NCBI GenBank assembly: GCA_023213395.1
Contig: CM041465.1
Coordinates: 149,985,741 to 150,049,740 of the forward strand
DNA length: 64,000 nucleotides
Direction: 5' to 3'
Origin: Cycas panzhihuaensis
Taxonomy: Eukaryota; Cycadophyta
Translations under genes and position numbers: made by a program
Shown: one piece after another, positions 48,495 through 60,912 of the stretch
Layout: every line of letters starts with the position of its first letter
Position numbering within the stretch: the stretch's first letter is position 1
The notes under the pieces: generated by a model
Told to the model about the DNA's origin: nothing
Databases searched by the model: none
The model's input: the letters and a program-made list of their open reading frames with translations, nothing else

Positions 48495-51400
48495 TGTTCT
48501 AAAGTACTTGATTTAATCTTATAAGCTCATTTAGTATGGGGTATTTTGTCCCTCATTAGATCTTTTGCTACTCCCTTGGTTGTCCTTTTACTTTGATCTC
48601 TTTCTCATGAGCTTTTATTATTGTATATACTTATTTTATAGGTATTGGATATTTGTCATGATGAGTGATATGCTTATGGAGAAGTTGTGATGATCCCCTT
48701 TTGTTTGTGAAGTAAAATGACTAGTTGGCATACTCTAATATCATGTTAAAATTTATAAAAAATATTTGGTTGTCTTAAAACTATTGTTACTTTTTCTAAA
48801 TTTGGCTATTTACACCTCTATGATTGTAGATCTTTAATAAAACCTTCATTTACTTTATACCTACTTCAAACCTATTTGAATCATAATTATACCTCATAAA
48901 ATATCACCAATAAATATATGTGGAATCTCATAAACTTTTGAAACCCTCATTTCTTCAAAGATTTCATATATCTCTATCATTTCTCAATAGTAAATTACTT
49001 TTCTAAAAAGATACCATCAGATAGAAGAAAATCCATAAATAACATGGATAAAAATTTATATCAAGTAAAATAAGGTATAAGAGATGCACTTCTTTATTAT
49101 GTTCTCCTTTATAGGGTGATTGGTCTTACATAGGGTGTTCATTTCTCTTCTTCATTCAAATATCAATCATGGACTTACAATGAAACCTACATGCTTATGA
49201 TATAGGCTTACATATGTAAAATATATCTACAAATTCACAATAATAATTACTTACCAATTAGGAGATCCTCTTTTTATTTTTACACCAATTCTTCTTCATA
49301 TTTTCTTTATCTTGTCCCAAAGTCTTGGCCATATATCATTAGTATAACCTATTTTTTGGATCATCAAATAAACTCATGATATTAACTCCTAATGCTAAAT
49401 CACATTGATCTATCATTAGCTTATATGATGAATGCATGGATCAGCCTCAAATGGCAAAGATTTATATCATATGTATGGTCTTTAACTTGCTATGTCAACT
49501 TGATTTATTTTGCTTCTTACTTCCATTGCACAACTTTAATTTGACATCTTATTAATATTTTTATGTATGCTTTAGGATCTCTCTACTTATTCTCTAATAT
49601 CATGTTAAAGTTTATTGTATAGGATAACAACTTAATGTAATAAAGTAGAATGAAATATAATTACACGATCAATTAACTATATAATAAACATAATAAATGA
49701 ATAAGGATAAGGCAAAGATTCAATTATACAAACATTATATATGACACTATATTTACTATGAAAAGTTTATGAATGGGAAAAACCACCTCTAAATTATAGA
49801 AGATATTTTATTAAGGAAGAATAAGCAACAATACTTCCGGTAAGTCATCATAGCCTCATAAGGAGGACTGGATGATCTAATCTGCCTTATAATATATATT
49901 TCCATTATATAAATGTATTACCTTACCATCATCCAATCATCACTAAACACTAATTAAATATTATATTAATATCTATAAACTTTGATATTTCTAACACTTT
50001 GGTATCCCATTACTTATGGGTCTGCCCTTATCACTTAGCTTTCTAAATAAAATTTTCTATACTTTTACGTCCTAATTTTTATCAAAAATTAGTTTCTCTA
50101 AGCCATCATTATCATCCTCTTACTTTTAATTTTGTAAGCGAATTAGTGAGGATTTTGTTTCCTTCTTGTTTAAGGAACAAGACTTACCAATAATTTGCTT
50201 CTCTCATGTCACTTTTTTAAGTAAGAATTATTGTGCCTAATATTTTATGAATGTGATTATGATCTTTTTTATTTTTTCAGTGCATTTCATTCATTGGTTT
50301 AAGGTTTTTCATTTTTTTCTGATGGCATTTATGATTGGACTTCTAACCAAGGGACTCTCCCTTGATTATTTCATTATTAAGACCAATTTCCCTTACATGT
50401 TCTTAAATAGTTTAATTACTTACTCTTTGCCTTACCTCCCCTCTTATATACTAGTAGTATAAATTATTTAATTAGCCTTCTAATCATAATTATAAGGTGT
50501 TCACCACCCTCACATTCACATATAATTAGTGTGTAATATTTATCTTCTTATTTCAAATTTTATTTAGGGTATATTTTAAATCACTCTTATTAAAAGAAAT
50601 TTGAGTTATATTTATCTTTTAAAAAATTATTTTTTAAATCTTTTATAGCAAAGGGGATTTAACTAATATCATATTTACATAACCTTATCTTAATTTTGTG
50701 TTGTGGTTTGTAGCCTTTTTGTGTTTTGAGGTGCTTTTTCTTAGACCTAAAGTAAGACACTCTTAAAGAAAAAAGCTAAAATTCACTAAAGGAAAAATCA
50801 GTAAATATAAAAATTATAAAATAGAATAACTAAAAGGAATCCCAAAAGGTAATCACTTCTTTTTCTTACCCTTAGCTTTTATCATTTTATTTAGATCTCT
50901 TGTGAAATATTATTGTTTTCCTTATCACTTAGGTGTATGGATGTGATTATGAAGAGAAAAATCAAGTATAAGTGCACTTGGAGCTTAGGCCCTCTAGTTG
51001 CTTATTTTCTTTTATGAATCTACTTATTTGATCTTTATTATTTCCTTTATGCAACTTACCTGGCATGTTTAGTTAAGGGTAGATTTGTATTTGATTGATG
51101 TTACTTGCTAAAAACATAGTAGTTGCATCTCATTATTGCTTGTGATTATCATATATTACTAACCCCTTTGTAGTAAAAATAACATCTATAGAAATCATCA
51201 CACCTACACATGCAAAATTAGTCATTAGAATATAGTTGACCTACTATCGATGTGTTGTGAGAAAGGGGTTAAAGATGTATAAGATGATGGATCCTTTTAC
51301 CTTAAGTGGAGTTATAAGGAGACCTACAAGGATTTCCTATAGTTTTGAGCAAGGCCTTTATTTAGGATTTTTCATTATTAGGTAAATATATTTGGTGATA

Positions 51401-51791
51401 ATCTTGTATTTGAAGTGAGGCATAATCAGACACCAATACCCAAGTCATAGATAAAACTAATTTAACATACCAGAGAGATAAGAAAAATAACAGATGTCTT
51501 ATAGGTTTTCTTCTTCCAATTCCTCCCTAATTATTTATTCCTTTTATCTATTTCTTTTCTCCTTCATAACTTCACTTGAGTCATAATTATTATTTATTCA
51601 ACCCTTATTATCACCTACTGTTCTTATCTCATATCATTCATTGAGCCTTATCTTGAGTTAACTATACATTGAGTCATATCTTAAGTTAGTTATTTGGACT
51701 TATCATCAAACCTTATTTGGTAGCTTCACCTCCTACACCTCCTCTTCTTATGAAAGAGCTAGTTTATTTAGGACCTCCTAAATCATGAACA
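48495..51791 (+). repeat. G 3' LTR (interrupted)
   Basis: Pairs with 3462-7802. An insertion occupies about 48727-49991. Good matches include the GACTAGTT region before the insertion, CTCTCCCTTGATTAT near 50360, and TTTATTTAGGACC...AAAT near the end. It ends ATGAACA and is followed by AATAG. Confidence 0.85.
48727..49991 (-). mobile_element. Copia-like fragment in G 3' LTR (LTR plus leader)
   Basis: The segment absent from the 5' LTR of G. Its right part, 49604-49991, has LTR ends (TGTTAAAG...TTTCTAACA on +). On its left edge sits CTCTAATATCATGTT, the complement of a tRNA-Met primer site plus LTR end, so this is a 5' LTR on the minus strand followed by about 860 bp of leader. The same CTCTAATATCATGTTAAA motif occurs again at 48734-48751, at the other edge. 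No coding region and no clear target duplication. Confidence 0.6.
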
Positions 51792-52343
51792 AATAGTATG
51801 TCATACATTACCTCTCTAGGCTAGTATGCACTATGCACTATTAAAGAATAATCAATATTTATAAACCTCATCTATTACATATCATTTTTTATATCATCAT
51901 GATGGAGTGGATTCTAGTTTTATCAAATCTTTTTATTATTTCAATCGATTAATTATTTTAGTGCTAGATCATAAGTTTATACTTATCTAATCTTACCTCA
52001 ATATAAAAATTAAAATTTTATTAGCTAGATTTATCATATATTTCACTATTGTCTATCATTTATCCTTTATTTACTCTAGTATTATATTCAAATAATTTTG
52101 AGACTTTATATAACCTTCACATTAGTGTTGGAAACTATCATCATCCTAATCTTCTATTTACTAGCCATGAATATTAGGATGCTTTAATTCCATTTTTAGG
52201 TAAACTTACATAGTTTAGTTTAATCTTATTTAATGCTTGTTTATGTAACAATCATCAATTATTTGTCATCTTACCATAATCTAAACCTCCCAAATGTGTC
52301 ATCTATAAATACCTTTAACACACACATCGCCAAGGCTACAAGA

Positions 52344-52375
<32 letters not shown>

Positions 52376-52858
52376 TTCTATGTTTATTGTTTATGATGAT
52401 GAGTTTTATTTCATATAATCATTCTATATATAAATTTATCTAAATAAGTATATAAACAAAACAATTAATCTTAATTATATTTGGTAATCATTACATATAT
52501 AAAGTTGATAAAATTCATATATAGAAGAATTAATTTAGTTTCTATCTTCAATGAGGATTTAATATATAATTCATAGTTAGAAAGATAAAAAATAAAAATT
52601 TAGTTTTTAATATTTGGGGTTGAATCCCATGTGATTCAAGAGATATTTTAATATGTAATTTTCCTTTTGTTAAAGTAGAAAAACAAGTTTACATAAGTCA
52701 AAAAAAAGAAAAAACTTTTGCATTTATCATCATTGCATATACACCTTAGTTAAATGCATTATACTTAAGCTTTTATATAAGGAGGTCATAAGTTTTAACT
52801 TCATTTTTGTCATTCTCTTTCTCTTTTATATTTATACTCAATAGAGTCATGTGAGTAA
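51792..52858. other. Anonymous AT-rich DNA right of G
   Basis: Nothing recognised apart from an (AC)n microsatellite at 52349-52374. A 61-codon ORF (52233-52418) runs through the microsatellite and has no support. Confidence 0.5.
52349..52374. repeat. (AC)n microsatellite
   Basis: About 13 AC units. Confidence 0.95.
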
Positions 52859-53167
52859 TGTTGAAGCATTTAATATTTATAATTGACTAGTCTTATAACT
52901 TTAAGTTATAAGCCTCCCCTTTTATGTATTGTACAATTAGTTATTATTTATTATTGTGTTTAGGTGATGAGTAATGGGGGTTATTGAATCATTCAATATA
53001 TGTCAATCTTAGTTTGTATGTAGCTTATTCATTGTAGTACTAATATACACATTAGTGTGTTGTAAGTTTCTGAAGAGATAAAGATAAATATAATTATACT
53101 TTTGAAACCAATTTTCTGACTGCTATTATAACTATCTCTCTCAATTTAGATCCTAGTTGCACACTAA
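52859..53167 (+). repeat. Possible solo or orphan copia LTR
   Basis: Starts TGTTGAAGCATTT. It contains the pattern common in plant copia LTRs of an AAGCCTCC block, then a GTAGCTTATTCATTGTA block, then GTTTCTGAAGAG. It is followed at 53167-53178 by ATGTCGTATCAAAG, a decayed tRNA-Met primer site. No partner LTR was found, so the rest of the element is either unrecognisable or lost. Confidence 0.4.
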
Positions 53168-53179
53168 TGTCGTATCAAA

Positions 53180-54684
53180 GTAAGGTTGAGTAATTGTGAT
53201 AGTGTAGGGTTTCAATTTGAGAGATTAAAATTAGTTTTAAGTCTTTTCTTTTTAACTCTTATTAGAAGTTATGAGTTTTAGTGTGTTATATTAGCTAGGT
53301 TTAAAATTAGTAAAATAGAGATTGATAAAACCCTACACCAAGGTATATTACTTTGTGCATACAAATTTTAAAATGGATGGCTAAGTGAATTATTAGGAGA
53401 TCACCCATAGTATCAATCAATAGTTAATATTATACAATAAGTAGGCTAGATGGTCTTCGGAAAAAAGTGTCATTCGTGAAGGTTAACTAATGGTGAATGT
53501 TGCACTTAAGTGCTTATACGAATGTATAGGTGTTCAAACATAAATGAATCCCAAGCATTTGGCCATGAGAGATAGAACATAACATTCATTTGGATCAAAA
53601 GAAAACTTAAAAGATGTCGAATGATGTAGGGGAATTTAAAATGCCAATTATGATAAGAACACAAGGATGTAGCCATTGAAACACTAATCATAGATCTTAA
53701 AGATAATATTACAAAGATGAATAAATGAAAAACACACAAAAATTTCTAAAACCACAAGAAATATCCCTTTATCACCATTTGCATAAAAATAATAATAATA
53801 ATAATCAAAACATTGTAAATGTGGAGGATGTAGGAAGAGTATGTGAGAGAATATTCATTTTTCAAAACATAAGATAAATTTTATTTTTTACTTTCTAATG
53901 ATCACATGACATTAAATTATTTTATATAACTTTTGAAATCTAGACTTTAGCACCTTAATAGTTAGCCCTTGATCACATGGAGCAAAAGGGGCTACATGCC
54001 TTTTAGGTTTATCCATTATCTATTTTCAAAAATAAAATACATTGCCTCATATTTTTTCAAGCTATTTCTTTCTATAGTAGTAGCATGCACCACTTCTATA
54101 TATAAACTGAGGAAGTGAATAGGTAAATTCTAGCTACTTGCATGTGGACTAAAGACATTGGATAACATTTTATTTTATTTTTAGTGTCTTTTTTTTTTTT
54201 GGTTATTTTTTGCAATTATAGGCACTAGAAAATAATCTTTGATAAGTTTCAAACTGTAAGTCAAGCTCTAATCTAATAAGATAAATATTTTTTTACAATG
54301 GTAAGATAGGTTAGTATAATGGTATTTGCTACTAAAATTTTAACTAGTTTAGATAATTATGCTATATAAAAACATCAAATATTTAGCTTTCTTATTTAAA
54401 TAATTTATAGAAGTATGTTGATAACTCTATTATAGGTAAAATAACTATAGAAATTAGTTTTTTCATAATTAAATTAAAGGATGCTATATATTTAGAGTTG
54501 GGCATGAAGTAAAATTGAGAATTACCTTTGGTTTTATAAGTTTGCCTATCCTTTATAGTCTTATTATAAATACTAGAGGTTCCATTACCTCTAAGAAATT
54601 CTAGTATACTACAACCAACCTATTTAAACATGAGGATGATGCAAATTCCCTAAAGTTAAGGAATCAATTATACAACATGAAGCT
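53180..54684. other. Anonymous AT-rich DNA
   Basis: No gene or repeat structure was recognised. The left part may be leader of the copia relic at 52859-53167. A 77-codon minus ORF (53506-53739) has no motif and is treated as chance. Confidence 0.45.
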
Positions 54685-55049
54685 TGTTGGATCAATGATG
54701 GACCATCTATAGCATGTTAAATCTATCAAGACTAACTTGAAGGAAGGATGGATCTAGGAGATAAATCACTCACATGCACACAATGGCAATGGGGAATGAA
54801 AAAGAAGATGAAACAAGATATGAGAGCAAGCTTGGAGGTAAGAATGAATAATTACCCCCTCCTTGAGATTTCACCTTTTATTATTGAGGGTGAGCATTAG
54901 GGTTAGGATTTTCCCGCCTAATGACATGAACTCGAAATTACATCTAAATGCACATAAAGTATATTTCATTAAGAGACTAATGCTAATAATATATCTTAAG
55001 GTCATATAATTAATCTACACAAATAACCTTGATACATTAACCTCTTTCA
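54685..55049 (-). repeat. Copia F 3' LTR (365 bp)
   Basis: On the minus strand it starts TGAAAGAGGTTAATG directly after the purine tract and ends ATCCAACA. No partner in the window. Confidence 0.7.
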
Positions 55050-55059
55050 ATCCCCCCTT

Positions 55060-55530
55060 TAACGGTGGAAGGTCATTTTCAGAAAATCTATTCTATGAGG
55101 TCTTCATTTAAGCCTCATTATTATATTGAAATTCTAAATGACACTTTTGTGGGAAAACCCTCATGGAGAATAAAAACCCACAAACTTTCTAAGATCTATA
55201 GCCCCTTTTATAAATCAAAATGGCTAAGGTGGCTCTTTGATGTAGCCTAATAGCCAAGTAACTTAAATATGCAGCTTAATCTGCTAAGTCTCCATATAAT
55301 GTTTGGTCATCCCCTATGCCCTTTTAGGTTGTCACATGTTCTGATTTTCTAAGTACAACCCTTATCCTTTAATGTCCACATGGGATTTTCACAAAGAGGA
55401 TAGAGCAGAGACTTACTCTTATTCTTCTGCACCCATAAGGGATTTTCACGAAGAGAATAAAGTATGATGATCCTATTGCCATCTTCTTTGATCAATCGAA
55501 GATGGAGGCCCTAAGGCTGAGTTTCCTTTA
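55060..55530 (-). other. Copia F 3' untranslated region
   Basis: About 470 bp between the RNase H end and the purine tract. It has two imperfect direct copies of a GGGATTTTCAC.AAGAG.ATA motif at about 55380-55407 and 55438-55463. No gene. Confidence 0.5.
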
Positions 55531-58500
55531 GAACTATTTAAACTTCACCCTTTATGGCAGAGTGAAGATATCGGCCACTTGATCTGCTGTGGGAAAGTAA
55601 TTTAATTGCATTATGTTGTCATGAATAAGTTCCCTAATCCTGTGGACTTTCGTACTTATGTATTTTATACGATCGTGAAATATAGGATTTTTCGCCATGC
55701 AGATTACTGATTGATTATCCACATGAAGACTCGTAGGACTTATTTGGGTGATATTCAATGTTTCCAATAATTTTCTCAGCCATATCACCTCTTATCGGTC
55801 TCGTAAGTAATGTATTCAGCTTCAACAGTTGAATCTACAACTATCTTCTGTCGTCTGGTTCTCCATGATATTGGTGCTATTCTAAGAAATATTATATACC
55901 CAGATGTAGATCTTCCTATATCTTTATCTCTTACAAAGTCTGAGTCTATGTATGTAGAAAGCTTGAAGTCTGAATTAGGTTCATATAACAGACCATATTT
56001 GTTGGTCATCTTATGGTATCTCAACACTCGTACTACTACTTGCCAATGATTCTGCTTAGGATTTATCATATAACGAGCAAGAATGCCAATAGAGTGTATA
56101 ATATCTGGCCTTGTATTAGTAGTGTAGATGAGACTACCTGTAAGTTTCCTGTAGAGTGTTGCATCTGCCTCCCTACTGTCACCTTCAGATGAGAGTTTGG
56201 TGTTAGGATCCATAGGTAACATCACTGGTCGAGCATCTTCTAACTAGAACTTGGTTAGAAGATCGTTGATGTATTTTTCTTGGGAGAGGAAATTTTTTTT
56301 ATTCTTTTGTGTTACTTCAATTCCCAAGTAATATTTCATCAAACTGAGGTCAGACAATTTGAATGTTTTGCCAAGGTCCTTTTTTAGCTGGCTTATTGCC
56401 TATTCACTATTACCCATTACTAGCATATCGTCCACAAAGATTATGAGATAAGTGACTTTATCCTTATGGTGCTTGATGAATAATATTGCATCAATATCTT
56501 GATAGTCATAAACCTCATATCCAAGTTGCCTCATCCTTTCAGACAACTTGGCAAACCAAGCGCGAGGGGCTTGTTTAAGGCCATACAAGGACTTTCTGAG
56601 CCTGCAAACCTTATGCTCTTGACCTTTGATCTCATATCCTTCTAGCTGAGCCATGTAAATTTCTTCTTCAAGATTTCCATTGAGAAATGTAGTCTTAATA
56701 TCAAGTTGGTGGATTTTCCAATCCTGTTGAGCAGCCAAGGCCACGAGAGTTCTAATTGTAGGCCACTTGGTTATAAGTGTAAAGACTTCAGTGTAGTCGA
56801 TGCCTTCCCTTTATGTAAATCCTTTAGCTATCAACCTCGCCTTGTGTTTTTTAAAGATGTCATCTGATCTATATTTGTTTTTGAACACCCATTTATTTTG
56901 AACTACCTTTCTTCTAAGTGGTAGATCAACGAGCTTTTATGTATCGTTCTTGATAAGAGATTGATACTCTTCATTCATGGCATTTCTCCAAGCTGTATAC
57001 TTTACAACTTCTTGGTGCATTAAGGGCTCTTCATTAAGAGTAAGGTGTAATTCTACTGGTTTAAGCTCAGTATATAATGATTCATGCATCCTTGCTCTAT
57101 GGATACTTCAAGTGCCAGTTTTGCCCATCTCATCTGGTCGTATGTCCTTATTGAGCTGGCGAGCTTCTCGAGATCCTCAAGTTAGGAATGATGTCCTCAT
57201 TTCCCCAACTTCTTGGTTCTTATCATATTCATTAAAATGATAATTTTATGAGGAGGATGTTGATGTGCCTGAGGAAGATGGTCCTTCTACCATTATTTTG
57301 CCTTTGTCAAATGAAGGTGGAGAGGATGGTTCTTCTATAATGGCTTTTCCTTTGTCAACTCTACTATCTTCGAAAGATGGTGCTAGATGTGCACTCATTT
57401 GTTCAGAGTCACAACTTGTATTCTCCAAGGCTCTATTGTCAGCTTCCAACATTTGGAGTAATTTATGTTTGTCCCCCCCACCCCACCAAAGTTTAGAATC
57501 TGAACATCATACTTGATAACATTATTGTAGTGGTGTGAGGGTACTATGGAGTCTAATTTAAGTAACTGATCCTATGTCTCTGCAAAAATGACATCTCTGG
57601 TAATGATGATTTTTTATTGTAAAGGTATGAAGACCTTATACCCTTTCTTATCCATAGAGTATCCATCAAAGATGCCTTTAAGTGCCCTTGGCTGGAGTTT
57701 ATTTCGATCTACATCTAGAATATGGGCATAGCATCTAGAGCCAAAATTCTAAGGTAGTGAACAATGGGGGCTTGTCCTAACCACTTTTTATTAGGTGATT
57801 GTACTTCCTTTGATGAGCTAATAGCATTGATACAATAAACAACTGTCCAGATTACTTCAGCCCATAGATAGGCAGGTACATTTTTATATATTAACATAGC
57901 ACGAGTCATGTTCATGATTATCCTGTTCATGTGCTCAGTAACTCTATTTTGCTATGGGGTACCTACGACTATTATTTGATACTTGATGCCATTATCTCAG
58001 AGGTAGCTTTCAATCTCATGTGAGGTATATTCGCCACCATTATTAGTTCGAAGACATTTGAGTTGATAACCTGACTCTTTTTCAACGAGGGCTTTGAATT
58101 CCTTAAATATAAGGAATGCTTCATCTTTCTTGTATAGAAAAGCTACCCATACTTTTCTAGTAAAATCATTAATGAAAGAAATGTAATATAGCTTGCCCTT
58201 CAGTGAAGGAATAAGCATTGGCCCGCACAAATCAGAATGTACCAATTGTAATGGATGGCTCGATTTCCATTGAATTTTGAGAAAGGATTATCGATGAGAT
58301 TTGGTAATGATACAAGCTTCACATTTAAAGGGCTTAGAGGAAAACTTTGGAAGGTTTGGAAGAGTATTAGAAAGATGTCTAAGTCTATCAATGTGAACAT
58401 GGCCCATACGAGCATACCAAAGAGCTTCTGGTGACAACGTTGGATGGGTCAAGATGGAATTAAATGTAAATTTTTCATTAGCACAAGGGCTTTAGGCACA

Positions 58501-58923
58501 ATGGGCTTCAAAAGATGGAGAGCCATTCAATCAAAAGAGTTTGCGAGAGAGATGTCTAATCAAAACCACCTGATTAGTTAAAGGGTGAATGACCTTAAGA
58601 GTCTAGTTATTTATGATTACACTTAAATCAAATCCACAAGAAACAAGTGTGGATAAAGAGAGTAGGTCTTGTTTGATATTGGGTATGTATAAGACATCAA
58701 GCAATGTAAAATCTTCTAAGCCTGGGAGTTTCAGGCAAATGTTGCCAATTCCTTCAACAGATTGTTGTGATTTATCAGCCATGTGAACAACTCCATGAAC
58801 ATTTGAGTCAAATGTTTGATATAGACTGTGATTGCATGTCATATATTGAGTTGCTCCTATGTCCATGATCCACTGTCCATCGATTAAAGCCACATTATTG
58901 GTAATTCTAATAGGTCTTAACAT
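55531..58923 (-). pseudogene. Copia F pol: protease, integrase, RT, RNase H
   Basis: Protease near 58860: WIMDIGATQYMTC, with DSG now DIG. Integrase: WYARMGHVHIDRL and CEACIITKSH near 58430-58290, then HSDLCGPM, FINDFTRKVWV and TNNGGEY at 57997-58245 (the catalytic Asp is Asn), and the ORF at 57715-57930. RT: the ORF 56400-56744 begins with IHQLDIKTTFLNGNLEEEIY and contains SLYGLKQAPRAW and IFVDDMLVM, with the catalytic Asp pair intact. RNase H: 56225-55552 with LYRKLTGSLIYTTNTRPDI, a YIDSDFV motif, VEAEYIT and the DNQS site, ending ADIFTLP. A Ser-rich linker at 57246-57452 separates integrase from RT. Few stops, so a comparatively young copy. Confidence 0.88.
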
Positions 58924-60072
58924 TGGTGAAGGGAATTCATAAGTGATATATCCACACTGAGCTTCAAAGTATCTCTTTGGTTGGTCAATGGCATTTGATG
59001 CTAAAGATCCCTCAATTCTTTGAATGTGTGCTTGTATAAAACCTACACCACTAAAGGATTCTTCACAAATTTCTTCAACATTGTGAGCTCCATGTTTTAG
59101 TTAGAACTTGGCCAACTTATAAGTGGCAGTTCTATAATCTTTTGCTAAGTGTCCTTTACGGTTGTACCGATCACACATAATGGTTTGATTACCAGTCCCT
59201 GAAGAAGTACTGGTTTAGCCTGACTGTCTTACTCTTTGTTGAGGTGGCCCTTGGCCTTGAAACTGTCAAGGTTGTGATTGAGGGTTTGATTGACCTTGTG
59301 GATGATTTCCTATATTTCTTCCTCTTTCTCTTGCTCAGTTATTTCCTCTACCACGAGAGGGACCTTGATTTTTTATATAGCAAACTTCTTATTCTACCTC
59401 AAAAGCTATATCTGGAAGAGAGTCAGAGGTTACAAAGTTTGTATCAAAGGTCTTATCAAATTCTATAAACTTCTCAGCAAATGCTTCGAAGTTGAGTGTC
59501 TTCAATGTTCTACTAGATTGAAGACTTCCAAGCAAGTTTTTATAATCGGAGACATGTAAACATGACTGGATAAAAAATGCCCAAGTGATGCATTGGGTCT
59601 TAAAGTCTTTGTCAATTGCCTGTTTGATTGGTCGAAGGAGATTTATTGTCTCATGAGCTCATTCCTTCTACATTTTTAATTTGTTCATTTTCAAAATAAG
59701 ATGAACAAATTCTAAATCTGACTTTGTATCAAAGTTCTTTCTAAAAACTTCTAGGACTTTCCAGGCTGCATCATGTTCCTCTTCGTTTATCAAGTTGTGC
59801 AAGGAGTGATCAATGACCAATAAAATTCCTACACAAATCTTTTCATCATCTATCTCCCATTGTAGTTTAGTTGCAGCATCTGTAGGAGCTGTTGGGGTGG
59901 ATCTATTGGAAGCAGTTGTTGTAGCCGTTGCTAGTATGTTAGGTGTAGGCTATAAGTGGGCTCTCCAAAGGCCTTCATACTTTACAGCATTTTTAATTCT
60001 AGTGTACCATATATCCCAATTTTCTTTGCCTTTCAATATGCAGTTAACATTTTGCTTAAATTGAGATGACAT
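58924..60072 (-). pseudogene. Copia F gag relic
   Basis: ATG at 60072 (minus), MSSQFKQNVN, then ENWDIWYTRIKNAVKYEGLW, the usual copia capsid start. It continues with stops through DIAFEVE and an Arg-Gly/Gln-rich region (RGRGN, PQGQSNPQSQ) near 59360-59230, to a zinc knuckle CDRYNRKGHLAKDY near 59175, in which the second and last Cys are Tyr. It is in frame with the protease. Confidence 0.8.
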
Positions 60073-60840
60073 GGTGATGATGAAGAAGTAGAAGAGATGA
60101 TAAAAGTATGTGCCATTGACACGTGTGGCTAGTACACCTAGTGCAATAGGGATGTAGAAATAATTGTTATGATGAGAAGCAAGCAATGATTAACTATTTT
60201 TCAACAATTATATAAAAAATGAATATAAATAATGATGTAAGAATGAGGGCTAATATAGAGCTAGCAAAGAGTGATGATGTGTCATGCCACTAACCTCTCA
60301 GTTATGTTCAAATGCAGGTGAGGTTTTGATGCTTAAGGCTTTTAGTATACAATTAGGGCCTTCACCCATGATACCCGCACCTACACTTAGTGATAAAATC
60401 CAAGTCATAGTGGAGCCCAGTTATTCCCAATCCTCACCTAGTTCACCAATGAGTAGCTATATACCTCCTCCAAAGAGGCAAACGGTACTGTATATCCCAT
60501 GACTATGATGGATATTGGACCAAGTTCATTTTAATCTTGCATTAAGGTTTTCAGTTTTCTGGGGTGGTTATCAGGATTATCCCTGATTGGAGGTCGTAGA
60601 TATGGCTAACCTGTCCCTCCACCACTATTCTGGTTAAGACCAGACCCAGTATGAAACTCACACCTCCCTTAGGACCTAGACTTCAACCAACCTTGGTCTA
60701 TTTCAACCAAGACGAGTGTGCACACAAGTCAAGAGCTGGCGGTATAGATCATACAGATGGTGTAAGATATTTCCCTATAATTAAAAACTGAAATAGAAAG
60801 TTGCCAAATGTGCTTGCTTGCTGAAACGCTCACTACGGGG
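60073..60840. other. Junction between copia F and T-right; P/S-rich ORF
   Basis: The first about 200 bp are AT-rich leader of copia F. From about 60280 the sequence is GC-richer. An ORF on + (60284-60502, 72 codons) includes AFSIQLGPSPMIPAP and YSQSSPSSPMSSYIPPPKR, which look protein-like, but no start context, partner or family was recognised. A TTCAAATGCAG sequence at about 60308-60318 could be a 3' splice site. The rest of the region to 60840 is unassigned. Confidence 0.35.
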
Positions 60841-60912
60841 CAGCGATCCTACGTCTAGCAAAAGGATATGAGAATGCTCTATGCTAACTAAGCTAGGCAA
60901 CGAGGACCTCAC

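Larger units (their letters stand above)
3462..51791 (+). mobile_element. G: old Ty3/gypsy (Athila/Tat-like) retrotransposon with nested insertions
   Basis: The frame of the window. Direct LTRs (TGTT...AACA) at 3462-7802 and 48495-51791 match along their length except for one insertion in each. Between them, in order, are a gag relic (7945-10591), protease and RT (17791-19930), the end of RNase H (27109-27342), integrase in two pieces (29271-29724 and 40705-41480) and a second RNase H (47417-47803). Without insertions the LTRs are about 2.04 kb. The protease DEG motif, the RT region resembling MPGLDP and the HHCC integrase start are typical of the Athila/Tat branch. No clear target duplication is visible: both LTRs are preceded by AAAACCA, so the true LTR start may lie some 10 bp earlier. 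Confidence 0.85.
54685..60072 (-). mobile_element. Copia F: Ty1/copia element lacking its 5' LTR
   Basis: Minus strand. The 3' LTR is 54685-55049 (365 bp), with polypurine tract AAAGGGGGGAT at its edge (+ strand 55050-55060). Then come RNase H, RT, integrase, protease and gag in reading order from right to left. Open stretches of 146, 114, 106 and 87 codons make it the best preserved copia here. No primer site or 5' LTR is found right of gag: sequence changes character by about 60280, so the element is 5'-truncated. Confidence 0.88.
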
